Shown here: positions 52,578 to 60,003 of the stretch, piece after piece
Layout: the number at the start of each line of letters is the position of its first letter
How positions within the stretch are numbered: the first letter of the stretch is position 1
Source: a bacterium
GTDB taxonomy: Bacteria > SAR324 > XYD2-FULL-50-16
Assembly: GCA_024275165.1 (NCBI GenBank)
Contig: JAJRZQ010000002.1
Location: 1 to 64,000 of the forward strand
Length of the DNA: 64,000 nucleotides
Reading direction: 5' to 3'
Program-made: the position numbers and the translations under genes
Notes under the pieces: model-generated
Told to the model about the DNA's origin: nothing
Seen by the model: only the letters and a program-made list of their open reading frames with translations
Database searches by the model: none

Positions 52578-52658
52578 ACTCAAAGCTTGCGGGCTTTTGG
52601 AGGCGATGCATTGAAATCGACCTCCAAAATTTAAAAAATAGTTTTTTTGGGAGGGTTT

Positions 52659-52910
52659 TTGAAAAATAAATGGATGATTTTTGGCGGCGTCGGAGCGGGC
52701 ATCGCGGCTTTATGTTGCTTTACCCCCCTTTTGGTGATCGCCTTGGCCGCCGTAGGCTTGGCAGGGCTGAGCGCCTATCTGGATTTTGTGCTTTTACCCC
52801 TGTTGCTTGTCTTTGTGGCCTTATTTGCTTTAGGATTATATCAGGCCCGTAAACTCAAAAACTGTGTCCCCGATAATCTAGACAAAAGCTTAAACGAGGA
52901 GGCAGAATGA
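52659..52910 (+). CDS. merF: MerF-like mercury transporter
   Basis: 83 residues from TTG 52659, placed after GGGAGGG; an ATG at 52674 is an alternative. Two membrane helices. The vicinal pair in AALCCFTPLLVIALAAVGL and a second cysteine near the C terminus (KLKNC) are typical of MerF, which moves Hg(II) across the inner membrane using paired cysteines. It overlaps merT by 4 nt. Confidence 0.82.
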   Translation: MKNKWMIFGGVGAGIAALCCFTPLLVIALAAVGLAGLSAYLDFVLLPLLLVFVALFALGLYQARKLKNCVPDNLDKSLNEEAE

Positions 52911-53263
52911 AACAAAAAGATTCAAACCTCGCTTTATTGGGTGGGGGGCTCTTTACGGCTTTTTTGGCTTCACTTTGTTGCCTTGGCCCCTTCGTGCTTT
53001 TGACTCTCGGTATCGGGGGGGCCTGGGTGGCGAATTTAAGAATTTTGGAAGACTATCGCTATCTACTGATGCTGTTTACGGCATTGTTGTTGGGATGGGC
53101 TTACAAAGGCGTTTTTTTGAATAAGGAAACCGGAGAATGCTCGGCAGAACAAATTTGCGCTCGTCCTGCGGTGAAAAAAAGCTATAAAATCGGTTTTTGG
53201 TTGGTTTTGCTTGGGGTTGGCCTTTTGTTCGCCTCACCGGAGTTGGCGCCATTTTTTTATTAA
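52907..53263 (+). CDS. merT: MerT mercuric transport protein
   Basis: 118 residues, three membrane helices. The first bears the Hg-carrying pair in TAFLASLCCLGPFVLLTLGIGGAW (Cys24-Cys25); the cytoplasmic loop has the second pair (GECSAEQICARP). This is the standard MerT layout. It takes Hg(II) from MerP into the cell, where MerA would normally reduce it; no merA is present here. Coupled to merF by ATGA and followed 8 nt later by merP. Confidence 0.92.
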   Translation: MKQKDSNLALLGGGLFTAFLASLCCLGPFVLLTLGIGGAWVANLRILEDYRYLLMLFTALLLGWAYKGVFLNKETGECSAEQICARPAVKKSYKIGFWLVLLGVGLLFASPELAPFFY

Positions 53264-53271
53264 GAGGGAAA

Positions 53272-53562
53272 ATGAAAATCAAAATTGTGGGTTTTGTTTT
53301 GGTGATTGGCTTGTTGGTAAACCCCATGCTTTGGGCAGCGCAACAGCAGGTGACTTTAAAGGTTGAGGGGATGACTTGCGGGATGTGCCCTCTTACTGTA
53401 AAATCAAGCCTGAAAGCCGTAAAATGTGTTTCCAAGGCCGAGATTTCGTTAGCGGAGCAAACTGCTAAGGTGCGGTTTGATGATGCCCAGTGCCAAGTCG
53501 AAGAGCTGATTGAGGCAACGACTCGCGCGGGCTATCCCTCAAGGCTGAAAGAAACAAGCTAA
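53272..53562 (+). CDS. merP: MerP periplasmic mercury-binding protein
   Basis: 96 residues from ATG 53272 (GAGGG upstream). A signal peptide (to about residue 23) precedes one heavy-metal-associated domain with GMTCGMCP (Cys36, Cys39). The ferredoxin-like fold continues to AGYPSRLKE. It scavenges Hg(II) in the periplasm and hands it to MerT. Confidence 0.92.
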   Translation: MKIKIVGFVLVIGLLVNPMLWAAQQQVTLKVEGMTCGMCPLTVKSSLKAVKCVSKAEISLAEQTAKVRFDDAQCQVEELIEATTRAGYPSRLKETS

Positions 53563-53587
53563 TCTTACTTTTTTTTGCAGGGGTCTT

Positions 53588-53740
53588 ATGAAAAGCGTTA
53601 AATTTCTTGTCTTGATTGCGCTGGTTTTTTCAGTTTCCGGTTGTGGTTGGCTCTGGGGTGGGTGTCATGGTTCGCGCCATGGCCATCATGAGAGTCGCTC
53701 TGTAGAGCAAAACTCCGCTGTTGGCGCAGAGGGGGAGTAG
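53588..53740 (+). CDS. Tiny His-rich lipoprotein
   Basis: 50 residues. The signal ends in a lipobox (VSGC, Cys19), giving a mature peptide of 32 residues that begins CGWLWGGCHGSRHGHHESR. One cysteine and four histidines in the first dozen mature residues suggest metal binding. It follows merP by 25 bases. A similar small His-rich lipoprotein lies at 63623-63802 after the Cus operon. No family recognised. Confidence 0.65.
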   Translation: MKSVKFLVLIALVFSVSGCGWLWGGCHGSRHGHHESRSVEQNSAVGAEGE

Positions 53741-53936
53741 GGTAAAGCGGTAAACAAATCGCCTGGAATCAATGAGCCCAGCAGGCTGAGACCGCCTTGC
53801 CGCCTTGAAACCCATTCGTTTGGGGGGAGGCATAAGTTCGCTAAGCCGCTTTGAGGGGGATCAAGCCAAGCCCGATTGAGGCTCTTTGTGGGAAAGAAGC
53901 CCGGTTTTAATTTAGTAACCCGGCGTATATATTTTG

Positions 53937-54014
53937 GGAACCTCTGAAAAACTCCTTGCCTACCGCTTGTTCAAGCGGTAGGCTCGTGCCCTTCGGGCTG
54001 ATTATAGCCCTGGG
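53937..54014. mobile_element. MITE-like element, truncated copy C fused to a REP-like repeat
   Basis: The left 75 or so bases match copies A and B (GGAACCTCTGAAAAACTCC, the perfect 26-bp palindrome at 53958-53983, then CTCGTGCCCTTCGG). At about 54011 the match stops and the REP-like block begins. The right half of the element is missing. Confidence 0.7.
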
Positions 54015-54059
54015 GGCGCTTACGCCCAGCGAGCGCTCGCGCGAGCCGCCCCACCGGCT
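54013..54059. repeat. REP-like palindromic repeat, copy 2 (inverted)
   Basis: Reverse complement of 2-48 with one mismatch. It contains GCGAGCGCTCGC and GCTCGCGCGAGC palindromes and the GGGCG/CGCCC hairpin. It joins the truncated MITE copy C. The remaining non-coding DNA to 54249 holds no gene that I can support. Confidence 0.7.
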
Positions 54060-54249
54060 GCGGTCTCGGGCAGAGCGTCATCAAGGCGATCTGTCTTTAA
54101 GCGAACTCTGCGAAGGTAAAGGGAGCGGTCTGTAGGCTGCGCCTAGGTCGGTCCAGTTTATGGAGAAACAGTAATAGGCGCCGGATTAATCTTGACTCTG
54201 AAGAAAATATGCTTTAAGTCTAAAGAAGAAGAAAAATATAAAAATCGAT

Positions 54250-54657
54250 ATGCTGCAAATTCGTCAACATTCCTCTAGGGTCGCGGCCCCACTGGTGATT
54301 CTATTACTCCTGCTTACGCTGGCTTGTAGTTTTGCCTATCAAGGTCTGCCGGATTCTTTGAGGAGTTCGAACTCCTTTTTGTTGGCGGCTTCCCCCTCTC
54401 ATTTTAGCTATCATCAACATCGGCAAGCCGAACCTTCTCCTCTGGATTCATTTTGCTGTGTTGAGGTCATGGCCCCCAGCAAAGATGTGGCCGTTAAACT
54501 GGACCCTTCTCTTTTTGCTTTGCTTGCCGCTCCCTTGGTGATCCTCTGGGTTTTGCCCTCACTTTGGAAGAGAAGGCTGAGCTTCTCTGTTTCTCGATTC
54601 ATACTTCTCTCCCCTCCTCAAAGTTTGGTGGACCGAAAAGTCTGTCTACTCTGTTAA
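54250..54657 (+). CDS. Small membrane protein, unknown function
   Basis: 135 residues. Two hydrophobic segments (VAAPLVILLLLLTLACSFAY and ALLAAPLVILWVLPSLW) flank a short loop with FSYHQHRQAEP and FCCVEVM, which could bind metal. Such small His/Cys membrane proteins often precede metal-efflux operons, but I recognise no family. It lies before the HD-GYP gene and the Cus genes. A -35-like TTGACT lies at about 54191 upstream. Confidence 0.55.
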   Translation: MLQIRQHSSRVAAPLVILLLLLTLACSFAYQGLPDSLRSSNSFLLAASPSHFSYHQHRQAEPSPLDSFCCVEVMAPSKDVAVKLDPSLFALLAAPLVILWVLPSLWKRRLSFSVSRFILLSPPQSLVDRKVCLLC

Positions 54658-54675
54658 GTTTCCTTATATATTTTA

Positions 54676-54966
54676 TTATTTCTTGCTTGGTTTAAGACCA
54701 AACCATTGAGCGTAGCTTATTATTTGCGCAAATTGGGCAGGGGCAATTGAACCTTGAAGGCTAGGGTTATATTGCTCTACAGGTCTCATGATTGCACGCG
54801 ATTGAGGGTTGTTGCCCTTTGCGCAAATAATAATTTTAGTTTCCAGGTTTTTATCATGTTGCATCATCAATATAATAAAGGGAGAATGAAAATTGTTTTC
54901 CGTTATCTTATTTTTTTTAAGCCCTTTTAGTGGCTCCCATCGACTCTTTAGGTGGGAGGAATTCAT
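54676..54966 (-). CDS. Possible small protein, unknown
   Basis: A 96-codon frame from ATG 54966, opposite the HD-GYP gene. The composition is plausible for a soluble protein (KIIICAKGNNPQSRAIMRP), it fills an otherwise empty 300-base gap, and no ribosome site is visible. Nothing recognisable. It may be real or chance. Confidence 0.3.
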   Translation of the reverse strand: MNSSHLKSRWEPLKGLKKNKITENNFHSPFIILMMQHDKNLETKIIICAKGNNPQSRAIMRPVEQYNPSLQGSIAPAQFAQIISYAQWFGLKPSKK

Positions 54967-54984
54967 TTTTGCAAAAGAGCGGGT

Positions 54985-56187
54985 ATGAAATTAAAGGGTA
55001 AAATCAAACCGTCGATTCCATTATGGATTGCCTTGGGGCTTGGTTTGTTGATCAGTCTTTTGGTGTTTCGTTTGGTCTCCTTTAGCGCCAAGGTCACCGA
55101 TTATTACACTCCGGCGGTTTTGGTTTCCGAAGACTTTGTCGAGGCGGCGGAGCATTTGCGCGACAGCCTAGGGCAAAAGGAACCGGCAGCATCAACCAGT
55201 ATGGTGCGGATTCATTTTCGGAGTTCCTTTCAGAAATTTCGTAAGTTCATGGCCTTGTTTCATCGTGATGGCTTGCATTTTAACGCTCAAGTGATCGAGG
55301 TGGGGGACGAGGTATTGGCCTTGCTCGCAGCTCACAACTTCAATCCCTTGCCAAACCGATTGGATAAATTGACCGAGGTGGCAAGTCAAAACCTGAGGCA
55401 GCACCAAGAAGAAATCCGCCGCGCTAAATTAAACATCCAATTCAGTGCCTATTTGGTCGCTCTATTGAGTTTGTTGCTTTTGGGCGCGGGTTTTTATTAC
55501 ACGAAACTAGAGCTTCGCCTGCAAGAAATTAGGGAGCAGGAAGCAGCGACCTTGTCGGCGATCAAGGCGTTGGTCAATGCCTTAGAAGCCCGTGATGCCT
55601 ATACCAAGGGGCATAGTGCCCGGGTAGCGCGGTATGCGTTGCAACTGGGCAAGGCCCTGAATTGCTGTTCCTGCGACTTGGATGCCCTGGAATTAGCGGC
55701 GATTATGCACGATATCGGTAAAATCGGGGTGCCCGACCAAGCTTTGCTGAAGGCGGGAAAGCTGACCGAAGAAGAATACGGCTTGATCAAAAAACATCCG
55801 CGCATTGGAGAAACCATCTTAGCCGATTCAGCGCACCTGGAAAAAATTATCCCAGGGGTGTTGCTGCATCATGAGCGCTTTGATGGAACCGGATACCCTC
55901 AAGGGATATCCGGGGACCGTATTCCCTTAATGGCGCAGATCATCTCGGTGGCGGACGCCTATGACGCCATGACCAGCACCCGCCCCTATCGTCAAGCCTT
56001 AAGCCCGAAGCAGGCGATGGAGGAATTAAAACGAGGAATCAACACCCAATGGGAGCAAAAAATCATCGAATGCTTTATCCAAACCTTACAGAACCCGGAC
56101 TCAACCAGCCAGTTGGAATTTTTTCTGCAGCCGACTCCGGGCAACCCCCCAACCTCTGTGCCCAAGTCAGGTGCTAGATCCAATTAA
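54985..56187 (+). CDS. Membrane HD-GYP domain protein (c-di-GMP phosphodiesterase)
   Basis: 400 residues from ATG 54985. Two membrane helices (~10-30 and ~160-180) enclose a ~130-residue helical periplasmic domain. The C-terminal HD-GYP domain has GHSARVARYAL, the HD pair in IMHDIGKIGVPD, HPRIGETIL, HHERFDGTGYPQG (the GYP motif) and ADAYDAMTS. It would hydrolyse c-di-GMP in response to a periplasmic signal. The haem-binding gene follows by 15 nt, linking signalling to the metal-efflux operon. Confidence 0.9.
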   Translation: MKLKGKIKPSIPLWIALGLGLLISLLVFRLVSFSAKVTDYYTPAVLVSEDFVEAAEHLRDSLGQKEPAASTSMVRIHFRSSFQKFRKFMALFHRDGLHFNAQVIEVGDEVLALLAAHNFNPLPNRLDKLTEVASQNLRQHQEEIRRAKLNIQFSAYLVALLSLLLLGAGFYYTKLELRLQEIREQEAATLSAIKALVNALEARDAYTKGHSARVARYALQLGKALNCCSCDLDALELAAIMHDIGKIGVPDQALLKAGKLTEEEYGLIKKHPRIGETILADSAHLEKIIPGVLLHHERFDGTGYPQGISGDRIPLMAQIISVADAYDAMTSTRPYRQALSPKQAMEELKRGINTQWEQKIIECFIQTLQNPDSTSQLEFFLQPTPGNPPTSVPKSGARSN

Positions 56188-56202
56188 AAAAAGGAGTTTT
56201 TT

Positions 56203-56685
56203 ATGTTGAAATCAATTCTCATTATGTTTTTGCTTGTGCTGGGTCCCTTCGCCTTGTCGGCTCACTCTGGAGAGGAACATCAAAAGAATAAAATGGAGAG
56301 CGCCCCTTCGCCAGAAGGGCTGAAGAAGGTCAATGAGCATTATCTCAAGCAGGTTAAACCGATTTTTAAGAAAAAATGTTTTTCTTGCCACGGCTCCGGT
56401 GTGGATTTGCCCTGGTATGCGGTGATTCCAGGCCCAAAGCAGTTGATGGAGTGGGATATTAAAAAGGCGAAAAAGCACTTGGATTTTAGCCGAGACTTTC
56501 CCTTTGTCAGTCATGCCACTCCAAAAAAGGATTTACAGGCAATCCTCAAAATGGTTCGGGAGGGCAGTATGCCGCCATTGCGTTTTTTATTGATGCACTG
56601 GGATGGCGCTTTAACCTTGGAGGAGGATCAGGTGATTCAGGCCTGGGCCAAAAAGAGTTTGCTCCAACTTCAACAGACCCCTTAA
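56203..56685 (+). CDS. Haem-binding domain protein (c-type heme)
   Basis: 160 residues with a signal peptide ending ALSA-HSG. One heme-c site CFSCH (Cys59, Cys62, His63) is followed by GSGVDLPWYAVIPGPKQLMEWDIKKAKKHLDFS, which matches the Haem_bd family (CxxCH...PWY...DI). These are small periplasmic cytochromes of unclear role. AAGGAG precedes the ATG. Part of the HD-GYP/cytochrome/Cus run. Confidence 0.85.
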   Translation: MLKSILIMFLLVLGPFALSAHSGEEHQKNKMESAPSPEGLKKVNEHYLKQVKPIFKKKCFSCHGSGVDLPWYAVIPGPKQLMEWDIKKAKKHLDFSRDFPFVSHATPKKDLQAILKMVREGSMPPLRFLLMHWDGALTLEEDQVIQAWAKKSLLQLQQTP

Positions 56686-56739
56686 GCCCTTTTGCAAACT
56701 AAGCTGGGGAGGATTCAATAATTTTTTAGGTACAAGAAG

Positions 56740-57210
56740 ATGAAACAGAAAAAAAAACAAAACCAACAAATCTTAATTTGGCTTTTGACCGTTGCGCTCT
56801 TTGCTGGGGGTGGGGCTTGGTGGTTTAAGGAGCAGGAGAAAACTTCCAGCAGTTTTTCGGGCGCAGCTCAAGGCCCTCGTTTATCGGGCGAAAATATTTT
56901 CGCAAAATATTGCGCCTCCTGCCACGGTGATCAGGCAGTGGGAGAAAACCCGCTCAAGGTCGCGGGGGGGCAAAAGCCGGGGGGTGGTTACTGGGCCCCG
57001 GCCCTCAATGGAACCGCGCATGCTTGGCACCATCCTCCAGACGCGTTGTTCCAAACGGTGAAAGAAGGTTCCATCGCGGAAGATTAGCGGATGCGGGGTT
57101 TTAAGAATCGTTTAAGTGACGAAGAAATCAATAGAGTGCTAAGTTATATTCAGTCTTTATGGCCGAAAAAGATTCAAGAGCGCTATCAGCGGGCGCATGA
57201 GGGGCTTTAA
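56740..57210 (+). pseudogene. Cytochrome c split by an in-frame amber codon
   Basis: From ATG 56740 the frame encodes an N-terminal membrane anchor and a heme-c site CASCH (Cys58, Cys61, His62), then stops at TAG (57085-57087) after GSIAED. The same frame continues without another stop to TAA at 57208, giving RMRGFKNRLSDEEINRVLSY and more, which is the expected C-terminal helix of a class I cytochrome c. So the protein of about 155 residues is interrupted at residue 116. It is either a nonsense mutation (a CAG to TAG change would suffice), a sequencing error, or readthrough. A 115-residue product would lack the C-terminal helix. Confidence 0.75.
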
Positions 57211-57248
57211 AATTAGACGAAGCTAAATTTTACAAGAGTAAACCCAAA

Positions 57249-58607
57249 ATGAAATTTAAAAATAAACGGGCAAAAGAGTTTCTTTTTTTGCTTTGCTGGC
57301 GGTCATTATTTATTACTTTGTTGCTGATTTTTTCTGGGGGGGCCTTATGGGCGGAAGAGAAAGCGCGGCCGGTTGCCCCCAATGCAGCTTTTTACACCTT
57401 AGAGTCTGCGATTGAATACGCCTTAAAGCACAACTCGGGCTTGCATCAAGTGACTTCGCGGCAAAAGGCCAAAGAAAATATCGTGCCCCAGGCAGGCTCC
57501 TTGCCGGATCCGGAAATTAGTGTGGGCATGGCGAATCTGCCGACGGATACCTATGATCGCCAGCAAGAAGGCATGACCCAGTATAAGGTCGGTTTAAGTC
57601 AAAGTTTTCCCTTTCCGGGCAAGCTTGGGTTAAAAGAAGATTCCGCTAAATTCATTGCCGAGAGCGCAGGCAAGGAAGTCGATGAATTCCGCTTTAACTT
57701 AAAACAGCAGGTCAGCACTTCTTGGTGGGAACTCTTTTATCTCAATCGAGCTTTAGAGGTGGTGAGAAAAAATCAGAATTTGCTGCGTCAGTTTGTGCAG
57801 ATTGCCAAGACCAAATACCGGGTGGGTAAGGGGCTGCAACAAGATGTCCTGTTGGCCGAGGTGGAACTCTCTAAGCTTCTGGATGCAGAGATTCAGTTAA
57901 AGCGGTTGAAAGAAAGGGCAATCGCCTTTTTTAACGCCCTATTGAATAAAGACCCGCTGAGTGTGGTCGAACTCCCGCACGAGGCTCCGCCAAAGCTCCC
58001 GGAACTGTTGCCCGAGGTCGCCTTGTATGAGTTGGCGCAAAAAAATCGACCCCTTCTCGCTGCTTATCGCAGCCGGATCAAGGCGGCAAAGAGCCGGCTC
58101 GCTTTGGCGGAAAAGGAATACTATCCCAACTTTAAGTTTGGCGTTGAATATGGTACCAGGTATGGGCAAAATCCCGACGGCACGGACCGAACCAATTTAG
58201 CGAGCGTTAAACTGGGAATCTCGATTCCCCTGTACGCGGCTTCAAAACAAAGCGAAGGGGTCAGCCAGCGGGAGCATGAACTGGAAATGAACCAAAGCGC
58301 TTTGGTGGATCAAGAGGTGCGGGTTCGCTCACAGGTTTCAGACATGCTCTCTGAATATCGCAATGGGGTGGATCAGGCGCAATTGTTTTTATTGGGGATC
58401 ATTCCTCAAGCCAGGCAGGCGGTTGAGTCGATGCAAGCGGCTTATCGGGTGAACAAGGTAGACTTTTTAAACCTCGTGCGCATGCAAGTCACCCTATTCA
58501 ATTATGAAACCCAGTATTGGAGAGTCTTTACCAGAGCAAAGCAGACTCTTTCTCAGATCGAAGCCCTGGTCGGCAGCGAGGCGATTTATAGCTCCACTAA
58601 GAAATAA
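57249..58607 (+). CDS. Outer-membrane efflux protein (TolC/CusC family)
   Basis: 452 residues with a signal peptide (to about residue 36). Two repeated OEP halves: the first starts YTLESAIEYALKHNSGL, the second near LYELAQKNRPLLAAYRSRI; long coiled helices (LLRQFVQIAKTKYRVGKGLQQDVLLAEVELSK) form the periplasmic tunnel. There is no lipobox. It is the outer channel of the Cus-type system with the following MFP and RND genes. The membrane-fusion gene follows 19 nt after its stop. Confidence 0.88.
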   Translation: MKFKNKRAKEFLFLLCWRSLFITLLLIFSGGALWAEEKARPVAPNAAFYTLESAIEYALKHNSGLHQVTSRQKAKENIVPQAGSLPDPEISVGMANLPTDTYDRQQEGMTQYKVGLSQSFPFPGKLGLKEDSAKFIAESAGKEVDEFRFNLKQQVSTSWWELFYLNRALEVVRKNQNLLRQFVQIAKTKYRVGKGLQQDVLLAEVELSKLLDAEIQLKRLKERAIAFFNALLNKDPLSVVELPHEAPPKLPELLPEVALYELAQKNRPLLAAYRSRIKAAKSRLALAEKEYYPNFKFGVEYGTRYGQNPDGTDRTNLASVKLGISIPLYAASKQSEGVSQREHELEMNQSALVDQEVRVRSQVSDMLSEYRNGVDQAQLFLLGIIPQARQAVESMQAAYRVNKVDFLNLVRMQVTLFNYETQYWRVFTRAKQTLSQIEALVGSEAIYSSTKK

Positions 58608-58626
58608 CTTGAAGCAAAGGCAACCT

Positions 58627-60003
58627 ATGAATAAACAACTGATCGTATCTGTCTTGGCCACGGCAATCTTGAGCGCTGCGGGGGGATATTGGTTCTCGAA
58701 TTTAAAGAGTGGAGGCCAAGGCTCCGCCAGTCAAGAACAGAGCGAACGCAAGCCTCTGTATTATCGCAGCGCCATGAACCCCGCGGTGACCTCGCCTGTT
58801 CCGGCGAAAGACTCGATGGGCATGGATTATGTTCCTGTTTACGCGGATGAAGGGGGGGGGAATGATGCCAAGGGGACGGTGCGGATTGATCCGGTTACCA
58901 CCCAGGATATGGGGGTTAAAACCGTTCGGGTGAAGAAAACGAACCTTTCTTCGAATGTCCAGGCTGTGGGCCGGGTGACCTTTAATGAAGAGCATATGAG
59001 TAGATTGCATGCCAAAACAGAGGGCTGGATTCAAGAAGTTTTGGTGAGTAAGACGGGGGCTTGGGTCAATAAAGGGGATGTTTTATTAAAAATCTATTCC
59101 CCCCAATTGGTGACGAGTCAGCAAGAATATGTTTTGGCTGTAAAAAACCTGAATAATATTAAAGCCTTAAAGAAAAGTAAATTTCACGAGCTCTATCAAA
59201 ACGCCAAGGAAATGGTTTTCACTTCGCGCGAACGCTTGAGGCTGTTGGATGTTCCGGAACACCAGATTAAAGAATTGGAAAAAACCTTAAAAATTAAAGA
59301 CGCCCTGCACATTCATTCAATCGCGACCGGGGTCGCGATTAAGGTGGATGCGCGAGAAGGGCAATATGTGACCCCCAAGGATGAACTCTACATGATCGCG
59401 GATTTATCCAATGTCTGGGTTTTAGCCGAGGTTTATGAAAATGAATTACCTTGGATTCAGCAAGGCAATGAGGCTCAGCTTCGTTTGTCGGGGTTGCCGG
59501 GCCGAGTTTTTCGGGGAAAATTGGTCTATATCTATCCCTATGCCCAGGAAAAAACCAGAACGATTCAGGTCAGAATGGAGTTTAAAAACGCGGATATGGC
59601 CCTGAAACCGGAGATGTTTGCCAATGTGACCATTCAATCGACCAAGACCATAGACGCTTTGGTTGTCCCCTCGGAGGCGATTATCCGCACCGGTTCGAGA
59701 GAGCAGGTTTTTGTGGTGCGAGAACCGGGTAAGTTTGAGCCGAGAGCGGTGACCATCGGTATCAGTTCAGAGGGGCAAACCCAGGTTTTATCGGGGTTGA
59801 ACGAAGGGGAGGAAGTGGTGACCTCAGCGATGTTCTTGATTGATTCGGAGTCGAAACTGCGCGAAGCTTCCAGTAAAATGCAGGAGAGAAAAAGCCTAGA
59901 GCCCCCTCCCATGGATCCCAACATGAAGATGGACTCATCTCCCTCCATGCCGGAGATGGATCACTCTAAAATGAAGATGGACAAGCAGGGAGGGCAACCA
60001 TGA
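58627..60003 (+). CDS. cusB: CusB-like membrane fusion protein
   Basis: 458 residues from ATG 58627. N-terminal anchor (residues 5-25), then YYRSAMNPAVTSPVPAKDSM and GMDYVPVYADE, which align with the Met-rich segment of E. coli CusB. A barrel-sandwich/lipoyl half (RLHAKTEGWIQEVLVSKTGA), helical hairpin, and beta barrel (NVWVLAEVYENELPWI) follow. The C-terminal 40 residues are rich in Met, His and Asp (PPPMDPNMKMDSS, MPEMDHSKMKMD), a probable Cu(I)/Ag(I)-binding tail that replaces a separate CusF. It overlaps the RND gene by 4 nt. Confidence 0.9.
   Translation: MNKQLIVSVLATAILSAAGGYWFSNLKSGGQGSASQEQSERKPLYYRSAMNPAVTSPVPAKDSMGMDYVPVYADEGGGNDAKGTVRIDPVTTQDMGVKTVRVKKTNLSSNVQAVGRVTFNEEHMSRLHAKTEGWIQEVLVSKTGAWVNKGDVLLKIYSPQLVTSQQEYVLAVKNLNNIKALKKSKFHELYQNAKEMVFTSRERLRLLDVPEHQIKELEKTLKIKDALHIHSIATGVAIKVDAREGQYVTPKDELYMIADLSNVWVLAEVYENELPWIQQGNEAQLRLSGLPGRVFRGKLVYIYPYAQEKTRTIQVRMEFKNADMALKPEMFANVTIQSTKTIDALVVPSEAIIRTGSREQVFVVREPGKFEPRAVTIGISSEGQTQVLSGLNEGEEVVTSAMFLIDSESKLREASSKMQERKSLEPPPMDPNMKMDSSPSMPEMDHSKMKMDKQGGQP

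Noticed and set aside
53630-53833. Minus-strand frame over the small lipoprotein gene after merP
   Set aside because: The plus-strand frame has a ribosome position, signal peptide and lipobox; the minus one has nothing.
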